This document shows positions 1 to 8,438 of a stretch of 64,000 nucleotides of DNA, in pieces. The translations under genes were made by a program, and so were the position numbers. Source of the stretch: JBFHFS01 sp041583495 (GTDB taxonomy: Bacteria > Bacteroidota > Bacteroidia > Bacteroidales > Marinilabiliaceae). How positions within the stretch are numbered: the stretch's first letter is position 1; every line of letters begins with the position of its first letter. The stretch lies in NCBI GenBank assembly GCA_041583495.1, contig JBFHFS010000011.1:35122-99121 (forward strand), given 5' to 3'. The notes beneath the pieces are model-generated. The model searched no databases, was not told the DNA's origin, and saw nothing but the letters and a program-made list of their open reading frames with translations.

Positions 1-324
1 AATGGTATCCTTACGGATGAAAATAAGTGCCGTAGTTTCCGATTTTTCTGCCCATTCATCAAATGTTTTAAACCCCGAGCGCGACACCCTTTCCTGAAAC
101 AAACCTTCAACATATTCTTCATCCCGGCTTGTCATGAATTGGAACGCACTGTCTGCGCCATTTATGGTTCTGTTTTGATAAAGCTGATAATCATAAATAT
201 CGGCTACATTTTGAGTCATTAACCGATACACATATACTGGAGAATACTTTAGGGATAAAACAGCCAGCACCAGAACCACAAATATTATTGGGGTGAATAC
301 AATTATCTTAATTGTCTTATTCAT
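1..324 (-). CDS. Serine hydrolase (beta-lactamase-like) N-terminus, cut by window edge
   Basis: The ATG is at 324 on the minus strand and the frame stays open for 108 codons to the window edge, so only the N-terminal part is visible. It begins MNKTIKIIVF followed by a hydrophobic stretch (residues 4-25), a signal peptide or signal anchor. The next segment (around VADIYDYQLYQNRTI) resembles the leader region before the beta-lactamase/serine-hydrolase fold in Bacteroidota class C-like esterases, but the catalytic SxxK is beyond the edge and cannot be seen. The gene starts 3 bases after the stop of the DUF4386 gene, so the two are probably co-transcribed. The family call is tentative. Confidence 0.5.
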   Translation of the reverse strand, partial: MNKTIKIIVFTPIIFVVLVLAVLSLKYSPVYVYRLMTQNVADIYDYQLYQNRTINGADSAFQFMTSRDEEYVEGLFQERVSRSGFKTFDEWAEKSETTALIFIRKDTI

Positions 325-327
325 TTT

Positions 328-1026
328 CTATGAATTGATTTTGGAGGATGATTTTCGTAAACCATAATATATTAACCAGAAAGCCAACAAAATTTCTGCA
401 AGTGCCATAGGTAGGGAAAGAATACTCTCGGCTGAATTTATGACTGTAGCCTCGAATAAGCTCAATTGACGAGTGGTATGTATAAAAACGTAACTGATCC
501 CACCAAAATACAACAAATAGCCCAACAGCCAATTGACTGACTTTGAGTTAACAGATAAATATCCCAGGCCAATTAGATGGAAACCAAATACAATGAGTCC
601 AATGGACCAAAGTTTCTCAAACAGGTGAATATGTGATTGGGTTTCAGATACGATAAGGTTATCGGATACAGGGTTTGCCAGGGATAAAACAGGAATTATT
701 TTAAACAGCTGTATGATGGCAATCCCCAAAATGATGGTGTATACAACTCTTATGAGAGCAGTAATCAATGAGATCTGGTTCGATGTACTGCGAAAGAAGA
801 AATACAACGCAATGGCCACTAATAAATCGGTAATAAAAATGATACTCCAGCCAGACAACTCTGCATAAAACAGTGCTTTATTGGAGATTAGATTCTGCAG
901 GGTAATTTCGGGAGTATCGACTACCAGACTGGTGTGCACATATCCAAATGAGAAACCTGCCACCACGGCCATAATAACCAATGAGACACCTGCTATAATT
1001 CCCTGTTTTTTCTCCTGATTTTGCAT
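328..1026 (-). CDS. DUF4386 family integral membrane protein
   Basis: The product has 232 residues and about six hydrophobic segments, near residues 10-30, 55-75, 85-110, 135-155, 165-185 and 205-225. It matches the DUF4386 family in length and topology (early VAGFSFGYVHTSLV, then a membrane hairpin, central FHLIGLGYL). The function of the family is unknown. ATG at 1026 is the only sensible start. It is the upstream member of a tight pair with the serine-hydrolase-like gene 3 bp downstream. Nothing in the sequence shows the substrate or role. Confidence 0.75.
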   Translation of the reverse strand: MQNQEKKQGIIAGVSLVIMAVVAGFSFGYVHTSLVVDTPEITLQNLISNKALFYAELSGWSIIFITDLLVAIALYFFFRSTSNQISLITALIRVVYTIILGIAIIQLFKIIPVLSLANPVSDNLIVSETQSHIHLFEKLWSIGLIVFGFHLIGLGYLSVNSKSVNWLLGYLLYFGGISYVFIHTTRQLSLFEATVINSAESILSLPMALAEILLAFWLIYYGLRKSSSKINS

Positions 1027-1271
1027 CTTAGAAAAAATTTTTATTTATTTTTCCAAACACCCATGATTTATTTTTGTTCAAAACCTTATGGCCCCCCCCT
1101 GGGCTGGAATAATGCCGAGGCCGGGAGGACGCATCGGTCAATAAAAACAATACGCCTGCATCCGAAAGTACACGTATCAGAAATAGGCGTGTTTTGCCTA
1201 ATCGACTAATGCCAGGCCAAAAGCACGCCAACCTGCTTTAATACAAAAGGCAAATTTTGGGCCTTTTGTAG

Positions 1272-1297
1272 GGTCGTTGTCGAACGACCTTTTCTTT
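1272..1297 (+). terminator. Terminator-like hairpin
   Basis: GGTCGTT (1272-1278), loop GTCG, AACGACC (1283-1289), followed by TTTTCTTT. No upstream plus-strand gene is evident, so what it terminates is unclear. Confidence 0.45.
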
Positions 1298-1300
1298 AAT

Positions 1301-1402
1301 TACCCTCCCGAAGATCTAATCATTCCCCATACCAGCAGAGTTTGGATAGCCGGTTCCGTCAACACGGCCTTCGTGTTTGACCCTTCAGGCACACTAAGGC
1401 TT
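1301..1402. repeat. Dispersed repeat, copy 1
   Basis: Begins TACCCTCC and shares about 100 bp with 47142-47244, including TTCCGTCAACACGGCCTTC (one short block identical in both). It contains a small internal dyad (GTCAACACGG against CGTGTTTGAC). It lies between genes here; the other copy truncates an antitoxin-like gene. Family unknown. Confidence 0.7.
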
Positions 1403-1612
1403 GGATGGAATGCCCGGTTGTTCTGTTTCCTGGTTGTAAAACACAACTTATTGCTTGACTTAAAGTGTTTTACAAGCTAGCTTTGTATTGGTTTATGGCG
1501 TTATAATAATTTAAACCCACAAGAAAAAAGTGATAGATTTCAATAGGACCGTTTAGCTAATGGTTAGCCACAAGTAGCAACTATAAATGCATTTTAACCA
1601 AAAAAAGCAACC

Positions 1613-2074
1613 ATGACACGAACAGCAATTCTTGCAGCATTAATGGTATCGGTAATCCTGGGCGGGTGTGATTCAAAAACTCCTCACCAAAATGCCGATC
1701 AGGAAATCATTTCTCTTGAGCGCAGTGCGCTGGACAAGTGGGCACAAGGCAATACAGGGGGATTCATTGATATCAGTGCAGACGAGGTTACCTGGTTCGA
1801 CTTCGCTCCTGGTGCGCAGTTAAGGATAGAAGGCATCGAGGCATTACGTACCTATTTGGCACCTTTTACGGGGCAGATTCCACCTCACACCTATGAGATT
1901 GTTAATCCGAAAGTGCAGATTTATGGCAATACCGCCATCCTTACCTTTCATTGGGAGGGCACAATGACAGACGGTACGCCACTTGATGGATGGAAGGTTA
2001 CTTCTGTTTATCAATGGAAGGAAGGTAAATGGTACCAGGTTCACGCCCATTGGTCGGTGGTTCAAACTGAGTAG
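1613..2074 (+). CDS. SnoaL/DUF4440-like (NTF2-fold) lipoprotein
   Basis: The product has 153 residues. It begins with a lipoprotein signal (hydrophobic residues 5-18 ending LGGC, predicted lipidated Cys19), so the mature protein is probably anchored in a membrane. The mature part (residues 30-153) has the DUF4440/SnoaL pattern: an early helix (EIISLERSALDKWAQGN), a long beta sheet, the strand ILTFHWEGTMTDG, and a terminal WYQVHAHWSVV. Members of this NTF2-like superfamily may be small-molecule enzymes or simply binding proteins; no catalytic residue can be assigned. It stands alone on the plus strand and converges on the TonB receptor gene. Confidence 0.75.
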   Translation: MTRTAILAALMVSVILGGCDSKTPHQNADQEIISLERSALDKWAQGNTGGFIDISADEVTWFDFAPGAQLRIEGIEALRTYLAPFTGQIPPHTYEIVNPKVQIYGNTAILTFHWEGTMTDGTPLDGWKVTSVYQWKEGKWYQVHAHWSVVQTE

Positions 2075-2350
2075 TCGTCAGCTCTTAAGGTGATAATTTA
2101 AAACTACCCTTAAAAACTTCATAAACATGGGGTAAGGTAGCGCATTGCCAAAACGGTGGGTTTTAAGCAAAAAAGGTCCTGAATTCTTAGTTTTGAGTTA
2201 CAAAGACCTCTTTCTTAACCCTAAAAGGTTACAAACACCACAATGAAAGCTCGGGCATTCTAACCAAAATCCTAAAAACCGGCATTCAATCCATAACGGC
2301 CCGGGGCAGCCCTTCCGGGAGGTAATTCAACCCACGGGCATCGCCGGGCT

Positions 2351-4768
2351 TTAGAATTTATACTTTAAACCTATTCGCATCATTTGAGTTTCATAATAAT
2401 TCTCATAATCTGCCCTAAATCCTTCCCCGTATATTTCCTGTTGAAGACCAAATTGATTAAAAATATCAGTGAATGCAAAAGATAGTTCTCCTTTTCCTAG
2501 CCACAATTTCTTTTTCATACCCATGTCAATTGAACTTCGGGCCATTTGTTTTCCTTGTGGAATGTTTTTAGGAGCAAAATACAACCCTGTTAATTGAAGT
2601 TGAAATTCATTTGGTAAAGAAATGGTATTAATAATTTTAATATCCCAGGTATTATCAGTGGTCTGGTTAACCTTAAAAGTGTGCTCATAAGGGAATAAAA
2701 GAGTTCCTGTGTAGGCTTGTATTTTGTTTTGATACCTGTTTAAATTCCCTGACAATTCGTAGAATTCAGATATTTTCTGACTAAAAACTAATTCCAATCC
2801 CAAATTGGTAGATTCTCCTGTATTGGCATAGCTTTTTAGAATTACATCATATTCGGCCCTGCTCGTGTCTACTGTGTAAACCCTCATATATGGATCGGTA
2901 ATAAACCGGTAATAACCCGAAAGGAATAGTGAACCTGTCTTCCAATTTGTTTTATAACCCACTTCTGCCGATTGCGTATACTGAGGTCGTAAGTATGGAT
3001 TGCCTACTTTGACCAATTCATGGTCGTCTGATTTAGCAAACATACGCAGTTCAGGTTCTCCGGGACGGTCAATTCGCTGATTATAGAAAATCGAAATTCT
3101 ATTGTTTTCGTTGAGTTTATGACTTAATCGTATGTTGGGGAAAAATTTGAAGTAATCGTATCTGTCATTCCGGGTGAAATAAATGTTTTCCTCATCCATA
3201 TCATAAAAGACGGAGGTGTACTCTGCCCTGATTCCGGCTTCTACCGAATATTTCATTGTCTCGAGTACCCAGTTGATGTATCCGGCATAGATCGACTCAC
3301 CCCATTTGGTCCAACTCCCCAGTCCGGGATATAAAATGGAGTTTTCACCCCTTACTTGTTCGTAATCAACAGGCAGGTTTCTTATCTGAACTTTTGCCCC
3401 ACTTTCTATACGCCCTGAGGATAAGGGTTTGGTATAATCAACATTCAGACTGGTGGTATGCTCTGTCCCTAAAACACTGGTTATATCTCTGCCATTGGGC
3501 CTGATAGAAGAGCTGTCGTTAATATAATAGGTTTCGTCTTCCCAGCCTTTTGAATACTGAGCGTGTGCTTGAAGTTCGTGTCCGGTTTGTTTGAATTTAT
3601 GCCTATAGTTTAACAGGTAATTCATGTAGCCTGTTATTTCTTCTTCATTCCAGTTTAAATAGCGGTTTCTGGTATTGGTAATTAAATCGATATAGGGAAC
3701 TTGAGCCGAATCGACATGTGATTCCCAATCATAGATTCCTGAAAGCGATAAAATATTGTGTTCATTAAACTCATAGTCTATGCCACTTTTAACGATGTAG
3801 TGCGTTTGTTTTCGGTTTTCAGGAACCTGCGAAGCGATAATTCTTCCATCGTCGTAATACCGGGTTGTAAATTCATTATTGGGTAGTTTCTCCTGATGAA
3901 GAACCTCCGATTGGATAAAAACACTTAGTTTTTTTGCTTTGAAGTTTAAATCAATACTGGGAATATATTTGGGGGTAGGAGAAAAACTACCCAAATCGGT
4001 TGGTAGATCTGCCTTAGGTTTGGTCAGGGCTCCTAATCCATAAGCCAGGCCAATACTTCCATGTAAACCGGTTTGCTTTTCCTTTTTGTATACGATGTTA
4101 ATTATACCTGCCATGCCAGCTGCATCGTATTTGGCCGACGGATTATTAATTATCTCAATCCTTTCTATGGTAGAGGCCGGAATATTGTCCAATCCTTTTT
4201 GATTACCATATCCTGTCAGGCTCGATTGTTTCCCGTCGATTAAAATAATTACCTTGTCGCTTCCTCGTAAAATTACTTTTCCCTCCTGGTCGAACGAAAC
4301 ACCTGGCATAGCCTTCATGGCATCCATTACCGAACCACCCGATTGTGCAATATTACTGTCCATGCTGTACGACTTCTTGTCCAATCCGCCATTAATCTCA
4401 CTGCTTTGGCCGTTAACAGTCACTTCCTCCAGTTGAGTTGTAGTGACTTCAAGTTCCACCTTACCAATATCATAGAACGGATTCAATGTCCCGATAAAGA
4501 TATCTGATTGATAGGTATTATAACCAAGATAGGAAACTTGTAATTTATATTTACCGGACATTAAGCCATTTATGGTAAAATAACCGTCCTCTTTGCTCAC
4601 CGTTCCATTTTGAATATTTTCATTGGATAGAATTGCAACCGCCGCAAATGGAATAACATCTTTGGTTTCCTTGTCAATTATTTGTCCTGATATGGCAGAG
4701 CCTGGTTGTGCAGCGATCTTAAAACTTGCGATTAGAATTATCGCAAGCAGCAGTATATTTTTCCTCAT
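2351..4768 (-). CDS. TonB-dependent outer membrane receptor (non-SusC type)
   Basis: The product has 805 residues from ATG 4768; an upstream in-frame TTG at 4780 is less likely because the signal peptide begins well at MRKNILLLAI. Order: signal peptide (1-20), a carboxypeptidase-regulatory-like beta-sandwich (about 24-110, SGQIIDKETKDVIPFAAVAI), a plug domain (about 115-230, with IILIDGKQSS and IERIEIINNPSAKYDA), then a long beta-barrel ending in the aromatic strand MRIGLKYKF. This is the receptor type with an outer-membrane-barrel family 3 C-terminus, often linked to uptake of peptides, metals or small glycans. No SusD partner is present. It is transcribed divergently from the GH97 gene with a 700-bp gap, so the ligand cannot be read from context. 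Confidence 0.88.
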   Translation of the reverse strand: MRKNILLLAIILIASFKIAAQPGSAISGQIIDKETKDVIPFAAVAILSNENIQNGTVSKEDGYFTINGLMSGKYKLQVSYLGYNTYQSDIFIGTLNPFYDIGKVELEVTTTQLEEVTVNGQSSEINGGLDKKSYSMDSNIAQSGGSVMDAMKAMPGVSFDQEGKVILRGSDKVIILIDGKQSSLTGYGNQKGLDNIPASTIERIEIINNPSAKYDAAGMAGIINIVYKKEKQTGLHGSIGLAYGLGALTKPKADLPTDLGSFSPTPKYIPSIDLNFKAKKLSVFIQSEVLHQEKLPNNEFTTRYYDDGRIIASQVPENRKQTHYIVKSGIDYEFNEHNILSLSGIYDWESHVDSAQVPYIDLITNTRNRYLNWNEEEITGYMNYLLNYRHKFKQTGHELQAHAQYSKGWEDETYYINDSSSIRPNGRDITSVLGTEHTTSLNVDYTKPLSSGRIESGAKVQIRNLPVDYEQVRGENSILYPGLGSWTKWGESIYAGYINWVLETMKYSVEAGIRAEYTSVFYDMDEENIYFTRNDRYDYFKFFPNIRLSHKLNENNRISIFYNQRIDRPGEPELRMFAKSDDHELVKVGNPYLRPQYTQSAEVGYKTNWKTGSLFLSGYYRFITDPYMRVYTVDTSRAEYDVILKSYANTGESTNLGLELVFSQKISEFYELSGNLNRYQNKIQAYTGTLLFPYEHTFKVNQTTDNTWDIKIINTISLPNEFQLQLTGLYFAPKNIPQGKQMARSSIDMGMKKKLWLGKGELSFAFTDIFNQFGLQQEIYGEGFRADYENYYETQMMRIGLKYKF

Positions 4769-4780
4769 ATTATTTTTCAA

Positions 4781-5484
4781 AAAAATTAGGGGATAAATGT
4801 AGTGTTTTTTGCACGGTCTGTATTAATAATTGTACTTAACCCTGAGTTTGAGAGCGTTGTCGCCAGACCCGGACAACAGGTCACATGGCCCGGGCACCGT
4901 GCAAAATACATCCGGGGCATAGCCTTGTTTGTGGTTCTTTTCAACTGCCCGCAAATGTTTGGGCAATATCAATATCGATGTTACACCAACAATCTTCTTT
5001 TATCCGGTTAATATACACACCCTAATTTAGGGGTTTACGTTCATGTTTTAGTCGTTCGCTCCATCGTTGAACGGGAGATTAAAGGTAGGCAAATTTAAAA
5101 AACACAGGTACTTAGGGACAAAAATATTGTTATGTAAACTTCATGGATTTGACTTCCGGGCCCCGGGTTGCTGATGATTCCCCTGCATCCCTGGTGGCAG
5201 GGTGACGGGTACAACCCGTTATTAACTCACCAACCATGCTTTCCGCGGGTCGAAAAGAGCCTCAAAAAAGGCAAATGAACTTTAAAAAACCAGCCAAAAG
5301 AGGATTAAAAAGGGAGTATGATTCGAATAGCTGCAATATTTATTTAAATTTACAAACGTTTGTCGGCATGAAGACCCTGATAAACCGGAGCACCTTAAAA
5401 AAATTTAATTCAGCGTTCCGTTGAAAAACTGACCCCATTAAATAACCATAGAGATTTCAGAAATAACTTAAACCTGTAACCATT
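4781..5484. other. Long divergent spacer with palindromes
   Basis: I see no gene here; short open frames lack family features. Small dyads occur, such as ACGGGT/ACCCGT near 5200 and the perfect 12-bp palindrome ACAAACGTTTGT at 5352-5363, about 120 bp before the GH97 start. The rest is unremarkable. Confidence 0.5.
5352..5363. promoter_or_regulatory. Perfect palindrome, possible operator for GH97 gene
   Basis: ACAAACGTTTGT is a 12-bp perfect palindrome with a central CG, the layout usual for LacI-family operators on carbohydrate genes. It sits upstream of the GH97 gene. No LacI-family gene is next to it, so this is only a candidate. Confidence 0.3.
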
Positions 5485-7443
5485 ATGAAAAGAATAACCC
5501 TAACGACCCTTTTGGGTCTTTTTTTAGTTTCACAACTATTTTCTCAAAGTTTTGAGATTAAATCACCCGATGAGAAAATAAAACTCTCTGTTACGGTTGG
5601 AGATGAAATAGTATGGTCGGTCCTTCACAATGAAAATGAAGTCATAAAAAAGGCAGAAATTGGGATGAATTTCTCCACAGGCCTTGAGTTTGGCAGGCAT
5701 TCGAAAATAAAAAGCCACTCCATAAAAACGTTTTCTTCGATGATTTATCCGGCGGTGCCACATAAGGATGCAGCCATCAAGGATGAGTATGAGCAATTAT
5801 CCCTTTCGTTCAGGAATAAGATCCGCATAAATTTCAGGGCTTATAACGATGGGGTTGCCTACCAACTGATTGATGACAACAAAAGCGAAAAAAATGTCCT
5901 CTCAGAGAACGTAACCTTAACTTTTCCGGAAGGGACCACCTCCTTTTTTCCCCGGGAGGAATCGATGTACTCGCACAACGAACGCAAATACCTGCACAAA
6001 TCGTTAAACGAAATATCGACCCATGACTTTTGCAGCTTACCGGTGGTCTTTGAAACCGAAAAGGAAAAGGTTCTATTTACCGAAACGGCTCTTCATAATT
6101 ACCCGGGAATGTATTTAAAAGGAGATGGTGGCAACCGCCTGCAGGCCATTTTTCCCAAATTTGTTCTCAATGCCATCGATAATAAAGATAACTGGCCCGA
6201 TCGAAATCAGGTAATTTCCCAAGAGGCCGAATATATTGCCCAGGTCCCCGGTAAAATGACTTATCCCTGGAGGGTTTTTATCATTAGCGACGATGAGCGA
6301 ACCTTTGTGGAGAGCAATTTAACCTTTCAACTCGCCAGGCCACAGGCCATCGAAAATACCGATTGGATAAAACCGGGTAAAGTAGCATGGGACTGGTACA
6401 ATGCCAATAATATTTATGGCGTAGACTTCGAATCAGGTCTGAATACGGCGACCTACAAATACTACATTGATTTTGCTTCAAAAAATGGCATCGAGTATGT
6501 GATTCTTGACGAGGGTTGGACCAAGTCAACCACCGAAATCCTCGAATTCAATCCTGATATGGATGTGCCTGAACTTATCCGGTATGGAAAGGAAAAAGGG
6601 GTTGAGCTCATTTTGTGGGTGCTGTGGAAACCCCTGGATGCCAACCTTGATCAAATACTGGAAACCTATAAAAGCTGGGGCGTGAAGGGCGTTAAAGTAG
6701 ATTTTATGCAACGTAACGACCAGTATATGGTTAGTTCCTATGAGCGTATCGCCAAAAAATGTGCTGAGCTTGAACTCCTGGCCGATTTTCATGGTGCCTT
6801 TAAACCGTCGGGCTTACGGCGGGTTTATCCCAATGTGATTAACTACGAAGGTGTTAAAGGCAGCGAAAACAACAAGTGGAGCAGCGACATCACCCCTCAG
6901 CACAATGTTACCATTCCCTTCATCCGAATGGCCGCCGGACCCATGGATTATACACCCGGGGCCATGTCAAACGAGCATCTGAACAATCACAAGATTAGTT
7001 TTGAACGCCCCATGAGTGTTGGCACACGCGCTCACCAGGTGGCAATGTACGTTGTTTATGAGGCCCCGTTGCAAATGATGTGCGAATCCCCCTCACGATA
7101 CTATGATGAGCAGGAGACCGTTGACTTTATCGTTCAAATTCCTACCATTTGGGATGAAACCATTGTTCTTCATGGTTCAATAGGCAATTATATAGCTGTG
7201 GCCCGAAGAAAGGGTGATAAATGGTACATAGGCGCCATGACCAATTCAACATCAAGAGAACTGGACCTGGATTTATCCTTCTTAAAGGAAGGAACCTATA
7301 AAATGGAGGTGTTTAAAGATGGTGTTAATGCCGGTCGGTTTGCAGAAGACTATGCCATCGAAACCAAAGAGGTAAACAAAGACTCCAAAATATCGGCCCA
7401 AATGGCCCAGGGAGGTGGATGGACTGCGATAATTTCAAAATAA
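5485..7443 (+). CDS. Glycoside hydrolase family 97 (retaining type, probable alpha-galactosidase)
   Basis: The product has 652 residues with a signal peptide (1-20, ending in LFSQS), so it is periplasmic or secreted. It has the whole GH97 plan: N-terminal beta-super-sandwich (about 23-290), catalytic (beta/alpha)8 barrel (about 295-560) and a C-terminal beta domain. The barrel shows WDWYNANNIYGVDF, YVILDEGW, and GVKGVKVDFMQRN with Asp406. In retaining GH97 enzymes the equivalent of that Asp is the nucleophile, while inverting SusB-type alpha-glucosidases lack it. Glu455 in NYEGVKGSE is the likely acid/base. An alpha-galactosidase-like specificity is therefore inferred, not shown. A strong terminator follows at 7517. 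Confidence 0.9.
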   Translation: MKRITLTTLLGLFLVSQLFSQSFEIKSPDEKIKLSVTVGDEIVWSVLHNENEVIKKAEIGMNFSTGLEFGRHSKIKSHSIKTFSSMIYPAVPHKDAAIKDEYEQLSLSFRNKIRINFRAYNDGVAYQLIDDNKSEKNVLSENVTLTFPEGTTSFFPREESMYSHNERKYLHKSLNEISTHDFCSLPVVFETEKEKVLFTETALHNYPGMYLKGDGGNRLQAIFPKFVLNAIDNKDNWPDRNQVISQEAEYIAQVPGKMTYPWRVFIISDDERTFVESNLTFQLARPQAIENTDWIKPGKVAWDWYNANNIYGVDFESGLNTATYKYYIDFASKNGIEYVILDEGWTKSTTEILEFNPDMDVPELIRYGKEKGVELILWVLWKPLDANLDQILETYKSWGVKGVKVDFMQRNDQYMVSSYERIAKKCAELELLADFHGAFKPSGLRRVYPNVINYEGVKGSENNKWSSDITPQHNVTIPFIRMAAGPMDYTPGAMSNEHLNNHKISFERPMSVGTRAHQVAMYVVYEAPLQMMCESPSRYYDEQETVDFIVQIPTIWDETIVLHGSIGNYIAVARRKGDKWYIGAMTNSTSRELDLDLSFLKEGTYKMEVFKDGVNAGRFAEDYAIETKEVNKDSKISAQMAQGGGWTAIISK

Positions 7444-7516
7444 ACCATCCATTGAAGAAACGCCCTGGCCCTTCTTTTTATAGGGCCTCCCTCCTACCGA
7501 ATCGATTAATTTTCTC

Positions 7517-7546
7517 CCCCTCGTATGTTGCGAGGGGTTTTTTTTT
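7517..7546 (+). terminator. Rho-independent terminator after GH97 gene
   Basis: CCCCTCG (7517-7523), 7-base loop, CGAGGGG (7531-7537), then nine T. Textbook form on the plus strand, about 75 bp after the GH97 stop. Confidence 0.9.
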
Positions 7547-7640
7547 CCCTGTTTTTACTTGATGATTGAGTGTTTTGAATTGAAAATTGAATGTCCAATA
7601 ATCAAGGGTCAATGTTCAGTTCAAAACCCTTTGTAAAGAC

Positions 7641-8357
7641 CTATAAGAAATTCTTATCCAGGAATTCCTGAAATTTTTCCTTATACATATCACTCACGGG
7701 GATGTAGGTCTTCCCGAACACGATGCGGCTGCGTTCGATGGTATCGATCTTATCGAGGTTGACAATAAACGAGCGATGCACACGCATAAACCGGTTCTCC
7801 GGTAATTTTTGTTCGAGCGACTTCATCGAATTGAGCGACAATATGGGCTTATCACTTCCTGTGGTATGTACCTGAATGTAATCTTTTAACCCTTCGATAA
7901 ATAAGATGTCGTTGAAGTTAATTCTCCGGATTTTATATTCCGACTTAAGAAACAAAAACTGGTTGTTGGCATCGATAGCGGGTTGCGAAGTGGTCTCCAG
8001 TTCAGACTGCTTGTATGCTTTCCGGGCTGCTTTCAAAAACTCTTCGTAGCTGAAAGGCTTCAGCAGGTAATCGATGGCATTTAACTTAAATCCTTCGAGG
8101 GCATATTGGGCGTAGGCAGTGGTGAAAATGATTTTGGGCGCCTGGTCCAAACTCCGTGTAAATTCAATCCCGGTCAGCTCAGGCATTTGTATGTCTATAA
8201 AGATTAAATCGACCGATTTCGACGACAAGAAATCCATGGCCTCCAAAGGGTTTTCAAATTCCCCTGCCAGCTCCAGAAAAGGTGTTTTACGTACGTATTC
8301 ACTTACCAATTGAATGGCCAGGGGTTCGTCGTCAATGACAATAGTTCTCAGTTTCAT
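7641..8357 (-). CDS. LytTR-family response regulator
   Basis: The product has 238 residues: a receiver domain (1-120) with acidic pair Asp9/Asp10, phosphoacceptor Asp55 in LIFIDIQMPE, and the conserved Lys in DYLLKPF; then a LytTR DNA-binding domain (about 135-238) with FLKSEYKIRRI and FMRVHRSFIVNLDKI. It forms a pair with the LytS-type kinase just upstream (81-bp gap) and lies at the distal end of an efflux operon (TolC, MacA-like, ABC ATPase, MacB-like permease), so regulating that operon is the simplest inference. The signal is unknown. Confidence 0.92.
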   Translation of the reverse strand: MKLRTIVIDDEPLAIQLVSEYVRKTPFLELAGEFENPLEAMDFLSSKSVDLIFIDIQMPELTGIEFTRSLDQAPKIIFTTAYAQYALEGFKLNAIDYLLKPFSYEEFLKAARKAYKQSELETTSQPAIDANNQFLFLKSEYKIRRINFNDILFIEGLKDYIQVHTTGSDKPILSLNSMKSLEQKLPENRFMRVHRSFIVNLDKIDTIERSRIVFGKTYIPVSDMYKEKFQEFLDKNFL

Positions 8358-8392
8358 CTGGTTTATATTTCCTTTAATTGGCCACTTACCTG

Positions 8393-8408
8393 TCCCGCCA
8401 ATGCGGGA
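8393..8408. other. Small hairpin between kinase and regulator genes
   Basis: TCCCGC, loop CAAT, GCGGGA, in the 81-bp gap between the sensor kinase and response regulator genes. No T-run follows, so it could be an mRNA processing or stability element. Confidence 0.35.
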
Positions 8409-8438
8409 TAACTTACCCCAATTTTTCGGGGGCTCGTA

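Larger units (their letters stand above)
1027..1612. other. Gene-free spacer with stacked hairpins
   Basis: No convincing gene. It contains an imperfect hairpin at 1186-1228 (arms GGCGTG...CACGCC), a hairpin at 1242-1270 with 10-bp arms TACAAAAGGC/GCCTTTTGTA, a terminator-like hairpin at 1272-1289 followed by T-rich sequence, one copy of a dispersed repeat (1301-1402), and an inverted repeat at 1434-1475 with 11-bp arms TTGTAAAACAC/GTGTTTTACAA. Confidence 0.6.

Noticed and set aside
1277..1480. 67-codon gene in the first spacer
   Set aside because: It covers the dispersed repeat; the second copy at 47.1 kb has a different frame structure, so coding is not conserved.
2290..2350. Terminator between the NTF2-like and TonB receptor genes
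   Set aside because: GCCCGG and CCGGGC segments can pair over a 50-base loop, but this is too open to call a terminator.
5236..5424. Small gene before the GH97 gene
   Set aside because: Composition is Lys/Asn-biased from AT-rich DNA, no homology feature is visible, and it spans the operator-like palindrome.
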